Origin: Schaalia odontolytica
GTDB lineage: Bacteria > Actinomycetota > Actinomycetes > Actinomycetales > Actinomycetaceae
Assembly: GCA_958415245.1 (NCBI GenBank)
Contig: CATYYP010000078.1
Coordinates: forward strand, 1-7,840
Direction of reading: 5' to 3'
DNA length: 7,840 nt
Shown here: positions 1-6,947 of the stretch, in pieces
How positions within the stretch are numbered: the first letter of the stretch is position 1
Layout: every line of letters begins with the position of its first letter
Position numbers and translations under genes: made by a program
Notes under the pieces: generated by a model
The model's input: the letters and a program-made list of their open reading frames with translations, nothing else
Databases searched by the model: none
What the model was told of the DNA's origin: nothing

Positions 1-1031
1 ACGCCGAAGAGGTTGTCGAAGTCGTAGAGGCCGTCGACGAACAGGCCGGAAGCGCGGTCGGACTGCTGGCTGCAGTCAGCGCCGAACCAGACGGCGCGGC
101 CCGAGGCCAGGATGGAGGCCGTGATCTCGCGGATCTGCTCGACGGGGGTGTTCACGTAGAGGATCGGGCGCCCGCCCACGACGTTGCCCATGTGGTCGAC
201 CGTGAGGGTGTGGCCCTTCGGGTGCTCGGTGCGCGGGTCATCGACGAGGCACACGTACTGCGTGAGGTCCACGTCCACGTAGCGCTCGTAGAACTCGCGC
301 GGGGTGAGGAGGCCGTCGCGGTGGAACTCGCCCTTGTCGTCACGCCACTCCCATTCGAAGGAGGCCGGGGGCTCGCCCAGGCAGATGACGAGGATGCGCC
401 ACACGTCAGCCAGAGCGGCTTCCTTCACCTCGAGGATCTCCTCCTCGGAGGCGCCTGCCTCGACGAGGGAGCGCAGCTCGAGGGCGGTGCGGCGCAGGAC
501 GACCTTCAAGCGGGCGTTCATAGGGGCGGTATGGCCGGAAGACTCGGTCTCGGGCATTGCGACCTTGGGGACGAGGCCGTGCTTGAGGTAGAGGGAGACC
601 GCCATGTCCCACTGGCCGCCGTCGGAGAGAACGTCACCGAGCAGGAACTGCAGCAGGCGGCCGTCGAGGTCCTCGGTCTTCGCGGTCGCGATGACATCGG
701 TGAGGAAGAAGTTGGCACGCTCAAACTTGTCCCAGAACAGCACGTAGTTCTGCGAAAACTCGAAGTCCTTGAGGCCCAGGTGGGTGCGCGCGGTGGAGCG
801 CAGCAGGTTCAGGGAGGAGAAGAGCCAGCAGCGGCCGGACTTCTTCTGCGACGTCACCTTCCAGTCGTCCACCTTGTGGGACACGACCGTGGGGGTGGCG
901 ACCACCTTGGTGCGGTCGAAGGCGACCGGCTCGACGCCGGCGTGGGCGACGGCGTTGCGTGCGACCGCGCGGGCGGAGTCTGAGGATGCGTGCAGGGAGG
1001 CGACGAATTCGTCGGTGATTTCGTGTGCCAT
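1..1031 (-). CDS. pepC: Aminopeptidase C / bleomycin hydrolase (peptidase C1B), 3' part outside window
   Basis: This is a cytoplasmic cysteine aminopeptidase of the papain-like C1B family. These enzymes form a hexameric barrel and trim N-terminal residues from peptides. The reading frame is open from an ATG at 1031 to the window edge (343 codons). The active-site segment is clear: Gln62 (oxyanion) then SGRCW with the nucleophile Cys68, matching the family pattern QxxSGRCWxF. Further family-like stretches are FWDKFERANFF (about 106-116), a DGGQWDM motif, and 'HMGNVVGGRPILYVNTP' near the visible end. Family members are about 440-450 residues, so roughly 100 are missing here, including the catalytic His and Asn, which I cannot verify. 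The frame is intact with no stop. An AAAGGAA ribosome-binding site (1043-1049) lies 11 bases before the ATG. It is divergently transcribed from the epimerase gene. The identification is firm; only the cut-off is artificial. Confidence 0.95.
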   Translation of the reverse strand, partial: MAHEITDEFVASLHASSDSARAVARNAVAHAGVEPVAFDRTKVVATPTVVSHKVDDWKVTSQKKSGRCWLFSSLNLLRSTARTHLGLKDFEFSQNYVLFWDKFERANFFLTDVIATAKTEDLDGRLLQFLLGDVLSDGGQWDMAVSLYLKHGLVPKVAMPETESSGHTAPMNARLKVVLRRTALELRSLVEAGASEEEILEVKEAALADVWRILVICLGEPPASFEWEWRDDKGEFHRDGLLTPREFYERYVDVDLTQYVCLVDDPRTEHPKGHTLTVDHMGNVVGGRPILYVNTPVEQIREITASILASGRAVWFGADCSQQSDRASGLFVDGLYDFDNLFG

Positions 1032-1042
1032 GGGACGGAGCG

Positions 1043-1070
1043 TTCCTTTCAATCGAGAGCCATTCTCTAT
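1043..1070 (-). promoter_or_regulatory. Candidate pepC -10 box and ribosome-binding site
   Basis: Read on the minus strand, TATAGA at 1070-1065 is a reasonable -10 box. AAAGGAA at 1049-1043 is the ribosome-binding site, 11 bases from the pepC ATG. A transcript starting about 7 bases after the -10 box would have a leader of under 30 bases. I see no good -35 hexamer at normal spacing, so the promoter part is tentative. Confidence 0.35.
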
Positions 1071-1088
1071 AAGGATACGCTTCTCGTA

Positions 1089-1152
1089 GTGACGCAGACG
1101 ACTCAACTCCGTTTAGAATGAGTGTTATTCGTGTTCAGTGAATGCAAAGGAG
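1089..1152 (+). promoter_or_regulatory. Candidate promoter and ribosome-binding site of the aldose epimerase gene
   Basis: TAGAAT at 1114-1119 matches five of six positions of the -10 consensus. GTGACG at 1089-1094 matches four of six of the -35, with a slightly long 19-base spacer. AAAGGAG at 1146-1152 is a strong Shine-Dalgarno sequence 5 bases before the ATG at 1158. The Shine-Dalgarno decides the start: an in-frame GTG at 1122 would place it inside the coding region and has no site of its own. The divergent spacer (1032-1157) therefore holds both leaders. Confidence 0.4.
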
Positions 1153-1157
1153 CATCA

Positions 1158-2057
1158 ATGTTGAATCGTGGCGCCTCGGGGCGCGAGATCATTCTCCAGG
1201 CCGGGGAGTACGAGGCGCGCATCGTCACCGTCGGCGCCGGTCTAGCTGGCCTACGTTACCGCGGACATGAGCTCGTGGTGCCCCACGCGGTGAATGAGTG
1301 TCCCCCGGGATACCTGGGCAAGGTGCTCATGCCATGGCCGAACCGCGTCGCGGGTGGCTCCTATTCGTGGGAGGGCACGTCTTACGACCTGCCGGTGGAC
1401 GAGCCCACTTTCGGGACCGCGCTCCACGGTTTCGTGGCCTTCCAGGAGTGGAAGATCGCCGAGGCCGACTCCACTTCGGTCCTCCTGCACACCCTCATTG
1501 CAGCACGCTATTCCTACCCGTGGACGCTGGCGGTGTCCGCCCGCTACAGCCTGGACGCGGAGGCTGGTCTCACCGTTGAGCTGTCGGCGACGAACATCGG
1601 AGAGGGCACAGCACCCTACGGCGTCGGCTTCCACCCATACCTGGCCGTCGACAGCGTCAAGGCGGATGATCTGGAGCTGGAGAATCCCGCGTCGATCATC
1701 TACGAGGCCGACGCGTCCATGATCCCGGTGGCCGCCCACGACGTGGCCTCTTTCGGGTTAGACGTCCGCTCCCCCGCCATCATCGGTACCTCCCGCCTGG
1801 ACCACGCCTTCGCAGGCCTGCCCGAGGGTACCTGGACCGTGACGCTGCGCGACCCGTCTTCTGGTGTGGGTGTGTCCCTGTCCTCGGATGCGCGCTGGCT
1901 GCAGGTTTACTCGGCTGACTACATCGGCCGCGTGGGCGTGGCCGTCGAGCCGATGAGCTGCCCGCCCAACGCCTTCAACTCCGGTACGGACGTGATCGCC
2001 CTAAACGAGGGCGAGACCCACACGCTGAGAGCGCGGATCGCCGGCTTCGAGAGCTGA
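1158..2057 (+). CDS. Aldose 1-epimerase family protein (galactose-mutarotase-like)
   Basis: A predicted cytosolic beta-sandwich enzyme of 299 residues. The aldose 1-epimerase (mutarotase) family interconverts alpha and beta anomers of hexoses or related sugar phosphates. Family signatures run in order: GKVLMPWPNR (54-63), HGF (90-92), GFHPY with the probable catalytic acid His159, LDHAF with Asp215 in the sugar-binding position, and a C-terminal VEPMSCPPNAFNSG stretch with the probable catalytic base Glu264. The length suits the compact bacterial branch (about 290-310). The ATG at 1158 is chosen over the upstream GTG at 1122 because of the ideally spaced AAAGGAG. There is no signal peptide. 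No sugar-transport or catabolic gene is adjacent, so the true substrate cannot be inferred, and I give no symbol because galM would imply galactose. It converges on rsmE with 6 bp between stop codons. Confidence 0.9.
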   Translation: MLNRGASGREIILQAGEYEARIVTVGAGLAGLRYRGHELVVPHAVNECPPGYLGKVLMPWPNRVAGGSYSWEGTSYDLPVDEPTFGTALHGFVAFQEWKIAEADSTSVLLHTLIAARYSYPWTLAVSARYSLDAEAGLTVELSATNIGEGTAPYGVGFHPYLAVDSVKADDLELENPASIIYEADASMIPVAAHDVASFGLDVRSPAIIGTSRLDHAFAGLPEGTWTVTLRDPSSGVGVSLSSDARWLQVYSADYIGRVGVAVEPMSCPPNAFNSGTDVIALNEGETHTLRARIAGFES

Positions 2058-2063
2058 CGGACC

Positions 2064-2852
2064 CTAGTACTTCCCTGCGGCGGCGCGGATCAGCGTCAGA
2101 GCAACCGCGCCTGCCGTGGAGGAACGCAAAACGTTATCTCCCAGCCCGATCGTGCGGGCACCGGCGTCCAGCAGCTGCGCGGTTTCCTCGGCTCCGATGC
2201 CGCCCTCTGGGCCCACGATGAGGGCAATGCGGGCGGGAAGAGCCCCATCCGCGGACGCTTCCTGAACCTGTGCGAGCACAGCCCCGAGCGAATCCGTGGC
2301 CTCCTCATGGCAGACGAAGGCCACCCCGCCCTCGTGCGTGAGGGAGGAAACCCAGGAGGCGAGCTCGCGGCTGTCCTTGGCGTCCTCAACAATCGGGACG
2401 TAGGCGCGTCGTGACTGCTTAGCGGCCGCACGGGCCACGCCCTCCCATTTCGCGCGCCCCTTCTCGGCCTTCGGGCCCTTCCACTGGACGATCGCACGCT
2501 GCGATGCCCAGGGAATCACCCGGTCGATGCCGATCTCCGTGCAGATCTCGACGGCGGCCTCGTCGCGCCCGCCCTTGGCGAGCGCCTGAACGAGGATCAC
2601 CTCGGGATTCGGGGCATCCTCGCGCACGAGCTGACGCACGACGAGGGACAGCGAGGTCTTATCGCTCCCGCTCACCTCGCACGTCGCGCGCACTCCGGCG
2701 CCGTCGACGACGTCGACCCGCTCCCCCACGCCGATGCGGCGCACGGAGGCTGCGTGACGCCCCTCGGCTCCCCCAAGGGTCGCGCTGTCCCCCACGGACA
2801 GCGACTCAAGGGACGGGGTCAGGTCCGAGCCGAGGAAAACGGGCAGCGTCAC
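2064..2852 (-). CDS. rsmE: 16S rRNA (uracil-1498-N3)-methyltransferase RsmE
   Basis: A SPOUT-class methyltransferase of 262 residues that transfers a methyl group from SAM to N3 of U1498 in helix 44 of 16S rRNA. The N-terminal PUA-like domain (about 1-75) contains the EGRHAASVRR segment. The trefoil-knot domain shows LAKGGRDEAAVEICTEIGI (91-109), AAAKQSRR (142-149), the SAM-binding GPEGG (214-218) and LGDNVLRSSTA (237-247). The last is the actinobacterial-style variant of the LR-x-ETA seen in E. coli. Length is normal for the family. The start is GTG at 2852. A GGGGTGA sequence (2860-2866) 7 bases upstream overlaps the dnaJ stop codon, and an ATG at 2859 is out of frame. Only 6 bp separate it from dnaJ, so it is probably co-transcribed and translationally coupled, making it part of the heat-shock transcript. 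Confidence 0.95.
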   Translation of the reverse strand: MTLPVFLGSDLTPSLESLSVGDSATLGGAEGRHAASVRRIGVGERVDVVDGAGVRATCEVSGSDKTSLSLVVRQLVREDAPNPEVILVQALAKGGRDEAAVEICTEIGIDRVIPWASQRAIVQWKGPKAEKGRAKWEGVARAAAKQSRRAYVPIVEDAKDSRELASWVSSLTHEGGVAFVCHEEATDSLGAVLAQVQEASADGALPARIALIVGPEGGIGAEETAQLLDAGARTIGLGDNVLRSSTAGAVALTLIRAAAGKY

Positions 2853-2858
2853 GGTGCA

Positions 2859-3977
2859 TCACCCCATGAAGGTGTCGCGGAGCTTGTCAAAGAACGAGGC
2901 CTGCTGACGATGGGGCTCGACGCGGACCTCACCGCGCACCTTCGCCAGCTCCTCGAGCAGCTCGCGCGACCTGTCGTCGAGTTTCTTGGGGATCTGAACG
3001 TCCACGTGCACGTGCATCAAGCCGCGGCCCGAGCGCTGCAGGTGACCGACGCCCAGGCCCTCCAGAACGATGTCGTCGTTGGGCTGCGTGCCCGGGTTGA
3101 TCGTCACGGTCTTCTTACCGTCGAGAGTCTCCAGCTCGAAGTCGGTACCCAGCGCCGCCGTGGTCATCGGGATCGTAATCCACGTGTGCAGGTCGTCGCC
3201 TCGGCGATCGAACACGGGGTGCTTCTTCTCGCGGATCAGCAGGTACAGGTCACCGTTCGGGCCGCCGCCCGGGCCGACCTCGGCCTCGCCGCTGACGCGG
3301 ATCTGGGTACCCTCGCTGGCACCGGCCGGGATGTTGATGTTGAGGGTGCGGCGAGTACGCACGCGGCCCGCTCCCGAGCACTCGGCACACGGGGTCGCAA
3401 TCGTGTTGCCGTATCCCTGACACGACGGGCAGGGCGCCTGCGTCTGCATACGGCCGAAGAGCGAGTTCTGAATCTGGGTGACAAAGCCCGAGCCGTGGCA
3501 GGTGGTGCACTGCGTGGGCGACGTGCCCGGCTGGCACATCGAGCCGTTGCAGGCGTCGCACAGGACGTGGGTGTCGAAAGAGACCTCCTTGGCGGCACCG
3601 AAGGCGGCGTCCTCCAGCGTGATGTCGACGACCACCTGCTTGTCCTTGCCGCGACGCACGCGGGAAGCCGGGCCAGCAGCCGAGGCACCAAAGCCGCCAC
3701 TGAACATGGCCTCGAAGATGTCGGAGAATCCACCAAAGCCGGCACCCGCACCCGCGCCACCGCCGCGCAGAGCATCAGGACCACCGATGTCGTACATCTG
3801 GCGCTTCTCGGGATCCGAGAGCGTCTCATAGGCAACGGACAGCTCCTTGAAGGCTTCCTCGGAGTCGGCTCCCGCGTAGTCGGGGTGAAGCTTACGCGCG
3901 AGCTTGCGGTAGGCCTTCTTAATCTCGTCCTGGCTGGCGTCACGGGCGACACCGAGAACCTCGTAGTAGTCTCTCAC
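2859..3977 (-). CDS. dnaJ: Molecular chaperone DnaJ (Hsp40, type I)
   Basis: The co-chaperone that delivers unfolded clients to DnaK and stimulates its ATPase (372 residues). The J domain (1-65) carries the HPD triad at 31-33. A short Gly/Phe-rich linker follows (about 72-104). The zinc domain has four CxxC pairs at Cys140/143, 157/160, 183/186 and 197/200. Two client-binding beta domains follow (about 205-330), then a C-terminal dimerisation segment. The first zinc repeat is unusual: where CxxCxGxG is expected it reads CDACNGSMC, with Met for the last Gly and an extra Cys148. The start is GTG at 3977. The Shine-Dalgarno is weak (a GAGAAGAAAG purine run) and no in-frame ATG lies nearby. It lies 50 bp downstream of hrcA and 6 bp upstream of rsmE. 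No dnaK or grpE is adjacent, so this is most like the second actinobacterial DnaJ (DnaJ2) that travels with hrcA. Confidence 0.96.
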   Translation of the reverse strand: MRDYYEVLGVARDASQDEIKKAYRKLARKLHPDYAGADSEEAFKELSVAYETLSDPEKRQMYDIGGPDALRGGGAGAGAGFGGFSDIFEAMFSGGFGASAAGPASRVRRGKDKQVVVDITLEDAAFGAAKEVSFDTHVLCDACNGSMCQPGTSPTQCTTCHGSGFVTQIQNSLFGRMQTQAPCPSCQGYGNTIATPCAECSGAGRVRTRRTLNINIPAGASEGTQIRVSGEAEVGPGGGPNGDLYLLIREKKHPVFDRRGDDLHTWITIPMTTAALGTDFELETLDGKKTVTINPGTQPNDDIVLEGLGVGHLQRSGRGLMHVHVDVQIPKKLDDRSRELLEELAKVRGEVRVEPHRQQASFFDKLRDTFMG

Positions 3978-4021
3978 GGCTGTTCTTTCTTCTCGTGGGG
4001 GATGGTCATCAACGTCTGTGA

Positions 4022-4036
4022 GGCGGTTTAGCCGCC
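4022..4036. repeat. GC-rich 5-bp hairpin spanning the hrcA stop codon
   Basis: GGCGG and CCGCC form a perfect 5-bp stem around a 5-base loop containing the hrcA TAA stop. There is no following U-run on the minus strand, so it is not an intrinsic terminator. It could be a minor processing or attenuation structure between hrcA and dnaJ, or chance in a GC-rich region. Confidence 0.3.
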
Positions 4037-5071
4037 GTGCTGGGAGGCCAGGTATCGCGACAGGTAGGCGGCGACTGCTCGCACGGAGCTCATGGTGCGC
4101 GCGTAATCCATGCGCATGGGGCCAACGATGCCGAGGTGCGCTGATCCGACGGAGTCGTCGGCGCCGGCACGGTACGTGCCCGTGACGACGGCGGCTTCCG
4201 CCAGGCCGTCGTGGGGATTCTCGGCGCCGATACTCACGTGCACGTCAGCGCCCGGGTCGGCCTCAGCGAAGAGACGCATGAGGACAACCTGCTCCTCGAG
4301 AGCGTCGAGGACGGGGGCAATGTCGTGAAAGTCGAGGGCTCCGCGAGCCAGGTTCGCGGCGCCCGCGACAACGATCTTCGACTCGCTCTGTCCGCTCAGG
4401 ACGTCCGTGAGGGCCGCACCGATCGCAGCAACCGTCCCCACCAGCTCGGGCCGGGCCGAGGCCGTGGCCTCGTCGACGCAGGCCTGCACGGTCGCAGAAG
4501 TCGCACCGTCGCAGTGGTGACGCAGGTGTTCGCGCACCTCGCGCAGCTGCCCATCGTCGAGGGGCGCGTGAAGAGTGAGGCTACGCTCCCCAACCTCGCC
4601 GTCCGTGGTGATGACGACGACCAGGACGCGACCGGGAGCCAGAGCGACGACCTCTAGGTGCTTGAGGACGCGCACGCGCGCACCCGGGTACTGCACGAGG
4701 GCGACCTGGTGCGTCACCTGGGCGAGGAGACGAACGGAGCGCTCCACGACGTCGTCGATATCAACGGACTCGGCCAGGAAGGTCTCGAGGGCGTGGCGTT
4801 CCGGCCCGCTCATCGGCTTGAGTTCGGCGAGTCGATCGACGAACACGCGGTAGCCGCGGTCGGTCGGCACACGCCCCGCCGAGGTGTGGGGCTGATAGAT
4901 GAGGCCAGCTTCCTCCAGCACCGCCATGTCATTGCGGATGGTCGCGGATGAGACACCGAGGCCTCCGGCGGCGATCGCCTTAGAGCCGACGGGTTCGCGG
5001 GTGGCCACGTACTGGGTGACGATGGCGCGCAGGACGTCGAGCCTGCGGTTTTGTGCGCTGTTGCGTGTCAT
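4028..5071 (-). CDS. hrcA: Heat-inducible transcription repressor HrcA
   Basis: A 347-residue repressor that binds CIRCE operators and shuts down chaperone genes in the absence of stress. In the known systems GroEL helps it fold into the active state. The N-terminal winged helix-turn-helix (about 5-75) contains [21 protein letters not shown] (28-48) with the recognition helix. The wing [17 protein letters not shown] (63-79) is the family's most conserved block. The GAF-like middle domain follows, and the C-terminus has the typical [17 protein letters not shown] segment. Length is normal (about 340-350). The ATG at 5071 is preceded at 5 bases by a very strong GGGAGGAG (5077-5084). A CIRCE element lies immediately upstream, so it should repress its own transcript together with dnaJ (50 bp downstream) and probably rsmE. 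Confidence 0.97.
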   Translation of the reverse strand: MTRNSAQNRRLDVLRAIVTQYVATREPVGSKAIAAGGLGVSSATIRNDMAVLEEAGLIYQPHTSAGRVPTDRGYRVFVDRLAELKPMSGPERHALETFLAESVDIDDVVERSVRLLAQVTHQVALVQYPGARVRVLKHLEVVALAPGRVLVVVITTDGEVGERSLTLHAPLDDGQLREVREHLRHHCDGATSATVQACVDEATASARPELVGTVAAIGAALTDVLSGQSESKIVVAGAANLARGALDFHDIAPVLDALEEQVVLMRLFAEADPGADVHVSIGAENPHDGLAEAAVVTGTYRAGADDSVGSAHLGIVGPMRMDYARTMSSVRAVAAYLSRYLASQHGG

Positions 5072-5076
5072 GCCAT

Positions 5077-5084
5077 CTCCTCCC
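5077..5084 (-). promoter_or_regulatory. Strong ribosome-binding site of hrcA
   Basis: Read on the minus strand this is GGGAGGAG, nearly perfectly complementary to the 3' end of 16S rRNA. It lies 5 bases before the hrcA ATG and fixes that start. Confidence 0.85.
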
Positions 5085-5087
5085 GTT

Positions 5088-5114
5088 CTGGCACTCCTAC
5101 TTCCTGAGTGCCAA
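5088..5114 (-). promoter_or_regulatory. CIRCE operator (HrcA binding site)
   Basis: The inverted repeat TGGCACTC (5089-5096), nine bases, GAGTGCCA (5106-5113) has perfect 8-bp arms and the canonical 9-base spacer. The published consensus is TTAGCACTC-N9-GAGTGCTAA. Here the arms carry a G/C pair in place of one A/T pair, and the outermost bases (5088 and 5114) do not pair. It ends 16 bp before the hrcA start codon and abuts a -10-like TAGCAT, so bound HrcA would block the hrcA promoter. Confidence 0.95.
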
Positions 5115-5119
5115 TGCTA
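5114..5119 (-). promoter_or_regulatory. Candidate -10 box of the hrcA-dnaJ-rsmE promoter
   Basis: TAGCAT on the minus strand touches the CIRCE edge. Transcription would then begin inside CIRCE, the usual arrangement for HrcA-controlled promoters. No convincing -35 hexamer is visible in the GC-rich sequence upstream (5130-5150), so the call rests on position and the -10 match alone. The rest of the 129-bp spacer (to 5200) shows nothing else I can name. Confidence 0.35.
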
Positions 5120-5200
5120 CTCCTCGCAGCCAATCGGGGGCGACACGAGGGCCGCGCCAGGTGTGCGCCGAGCGCGAACCTCACACTGGGCTGACGGCAG

Positions 5201-6103
5201 TCATTGCGCCCAGGGCACGGTCACGAAGTCGATGAGTTCCTCGACCCGCCCCAGCAGCGCCGGCTCAAGGTCTCGGTAGGTACGCACGGTGGACAGGATC
5301 CGCTTCCACCCCATGGCGATGTCACGCTGATCGGCGTGCGGCCAGCCGAGAGCCTCGAGGGTTCCATGCTTGATATCGATGCCGCGCGGAACGTCGGGCC
5401 AGCGCTCAAGGCCGACACGGGCGGGCTTCACCGCCTGCCAGATGTCGACGAACGGGTGGCCGAGCACGAGGACCGCGCCCGGCCAGCGCGCCGACACCGC
5501 CTCGGCGATGCGCGACTCCTTCGAACCGGGAACCATGTGGTCGACAAGGACGCCCGCACGCGCGGTGTCCGTCGGGTCAAAAACCTCCAGGATCGCCTCA
5601 AGGTTGTCAACGCCCTCGAGAAGCTGCACGGCGATCCCGGCCTCGGCCAGGTCCTCGCCCCACACGTGCTGGACGAGCTCCGCGTCGTGGCGCCCCTCGA
5701 CCCAGATGCGCGAGCGCTTAGCGACCTTGGGACCGCTCGACGCGGGAGCGAAAGATCCGGAGTTCGTGATACGCCGCCCCGACGCGCTCACCTGAGCACC
5801 CGGCGAGGCCTGGGTGGGAGCTGGGCGCGGAGGCAGCGCCTCGATGGGGTGACCCTCGAGCCAGAAGCCGGGTCCAAGGGGGAAGGAGCGACGCACTCCT
5901 CGGCGATCTTCGAGTTCGACGAGGTGAATACCGCCAGACTTCTCCACGCGCGTCACTGCGCCAACCCAGCCCGAGGCCACATCCTCGAGGACCATGCCGA
6001 TCTCGACGTGGACGGCCTGCGAACGCGGACGCCGCGCTCCCGGCCCGTCGCGATGCGGGTCGTGGGCGAAAATGTTGCGGCCGTAGGGGTCTGAGCTATT
6101 CAC
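5201..6103 (-). CDS. DUF3097 family protein (possible Toprim-like fold)
   Basis: A 300-residue soluble protein recognised as the actinobacterial DUF3097 family, which typically lies next to hrcA; its function is unknown. The N-terminus has the DPYGRNIFAHDP opening. A small beta-rich region (about 30-90) contains VGAVTRVEKSGGIHLVELEDR and PLGPGFWLEGHP. A low-complexity Pro/Ala/Ser linker (about 91-128) follows. The conserved C-terminal domain starts RIWVEGRHDAELVQHVWG (132-149) and contains GVLVDHMVPGSKE (184-196) and VLGHPFVDIWQAVKP (213-227). The EG-x-x-D and hydrophobic-strand-D elements resemble Toprim motifs; this is my inference (see findings). The start is GTG at 6103, since the nearby ATG at 6110 is out of frame. 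No Shine-Dalgarno is visible, and a -10-like box sits where a leaderless transcript would start. It lies 25 bp downstream of the membrane-protein gene. Confidence 0.88.
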   Translation of the reverse strand: MNSSDPYGRNIFAHDPHRDGPGARRPRSQAVHVEIGMVLEDVASGWVGAVTRVEKSGGIHLVELEDRRGVRRSFPLGPGFWLEGHPIEALPPRPAPTQASPGAQVSASGRRITNSGSFAPASSGPKVAKRSRIWVEGRHDAELVQHVWGEDLAEAGIAVQLLEGVDNLEAILEVFDPTDTARAGVLVDHMVPGSKESRIAEAVSARWPGAVLVLGHPFVDIWQAVKPARVGLERWPDVPRGIDIKHGTLEALGWPHADQRDIAMGWKRILSTVRTYRDLEPALLGRVEELIDFVTVPWAQ

Positions 6104-6110
6104 CCGGCAT

Positions 6111-6116
6111 ACTCTA
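6111..6116 (-). promoter_or_regulatory. Candidate -10 box giving a leaderless DUF3097 transcript
   Basis: TAGAGT on the minus strand fits the actinobacterial TANNNT -10 pattern. It ends exactly 7 bases before the GTG start at 6103, which would place the first transcribed base at or beside the start codon. The absence of a Shine-Dalgarno upstream of the GTG agrees with this. There is no good -35. The alternative is read-through from the membrane-protein gene 25 bp upstream. Confidence 0.35.
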
Positions 6117-6128
6117 GCGGCACGAGAA

Positions 6129-6947
6129 TCAGTGCAGGCTCACGACACGAATGAGCATCGACACGAGAGCGGCCAGGATCCACGAGGAGACCGAGCCGAT
6201 CAGGAACTCTTCGGCCTTCTCGCCCGTCGAGTCCTGCGAGATCTCGGGGAATCGAATGACACCCTTGGCGGCAACGACAGCCGCGATCGCAACCTCTGCG
6301 CCAGCGCCGGCCAGGACGATGATGAGCAGACGCTCGAGCGGCCCGATCCAGCGCCCGCCACGCAGAGCCGTCACGCCCTCTTCCTCCGCCTGCGCGCCCA
6401 AGACGGGTAGTGCACCGGAGATGACTTCGGGTTCCGCGGACTCCTCCGCGTCATCGTCGCCACCTTCCGCGGCCACCACCGGCATCGCCGGAAGGACGGG
6501 AGCGTTGATCCACCCGGGGACCGGATCGGAGGCACGACCACGCGCGCACTGCAAAATCGCCGTAATCAGGTGATTCACAGGACCCGTCACAAGGAAGAGA
6601 ACCGCGATGATCAGGTCCATGGGGCGCCCTGAGCGCAGCGAGAGCAGAGGGAAGTTCAACGGATCCAGGCTCAGCAGCGCGACGAAGCCGACGGATGCCA
6701 ATGCCCAGCGAGCGAGAACGCCGCGCGCCGACGGATCGACAAGGTCCCACGCGAACCACACGATCGCGAGAGTCGCGCCGATCGCGTTCGCGACGGCACT
6801 CACTCCCAGGATGAACCAGGAGTAGCAGATCACTGCGAGGAGCAGCGTCAAAAAGAGCGACAGGCGTCGCGACCAGCGGCGCGGGTCAGAGGTGAGAAGT
6901 ACGGTCTGCTCCGAGGCGGCGATGCCCAGGAGAAGAACTTCATGCAC
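6129..6947 (-). CDS. Multi-pass membrane protein with DUF3307-type C-terminal module, SatD partner
   Basis: A 272-residue integral membrane protein of unknown function. Hydrophobic segments suggest about six membrane spans: near 29-47, 49-69, 81-97, 111-132, 206-228 and 249-268. Between spans four and five is a soluble, acidic, Pro/Ala-rich linker (about 135-195) containing EGGDDDAEESAEPE. The C-terminal third has a distinctive pattern: GGRWIGPLERLL (197-208), AAKGVIRF (226-233) and AEEFLIGSVSS (245-255). From memory this matches the conserved tail of DUF3307 membrane proteins (G-x-x-IG-x-LER, AAK-x-x-x-RF, AE-Y/F-FLIGT). DUF3307 proteins are frequent neighbours of satD. The N-terminal part is not one I recognise. 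The start is GTG at 6947 inside the 3' end of satD (8-bp overlap), with GGAGG 6 bases upstream, indicating translational coupling. An out-of-frame ATG at 6943 is rejected. Confidence 0.75.
   Translation of the reverse strand: MHEVLLLGIAASEQTVLLTSDPRRWSRRLSLFLTLLLAVICYSWFILGVSAVANAIGATLAIVWFAWDLVDPSARGVLARWALASVGFVALLSLDPLNFPLLSLRSGRPMDLIIAVLFLVTGPVNHLITAILQCARGRASDPVPGWINAPVLPAMPVVAAEGGDDDAEESAEPEVISGALPVLGAQAEEEGVTALRGGRWIGPLERLLIIVLAGAGAEVAIAAVVAAKGVIRFPEISQDSTGEKAEEFLIGSVSSWILAALVSMLIRVVSLH

Noticed and set aside
192..983. 263-codon open frame on the plus strand at the left edge
   Set aside because: It lies opposite the reading frame of PepC, whose active-site motif is unmistakable on the minus strand.
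1122..1157. Upstream GTG start for the aldose epimerase
   Set aside because: The AAAGGAG at 1146-1152 is ideally placed for the ATG at 1158, and the extra 12 residues do not resemble the family N-terminus.
2058..2063. Bidirectional terminator between the converging epimerase and rsmE genes
   Set aside because: Only 6 bp separate the stop codons, and I found no stem-loop with a U-run spanning the junction.
2754..4031. 425-codon open frame on the plus strand opposite dnaJ and the start of rsmE
   Set aside because: It is the antisense shadow of two clearly recognised genes. High G+C at third codon positions removes stop codons from the opposite strand. The translation is Arg/Val/Ala/Gly/Leu-rich with no family resemblance.
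5204..6094. 296-codon open frame on the plus strand
   Set aside because: It mirrors the DUF3097 gene almost end to end, has no ribosome-binding site, and has a composition typical of antisense shadows.
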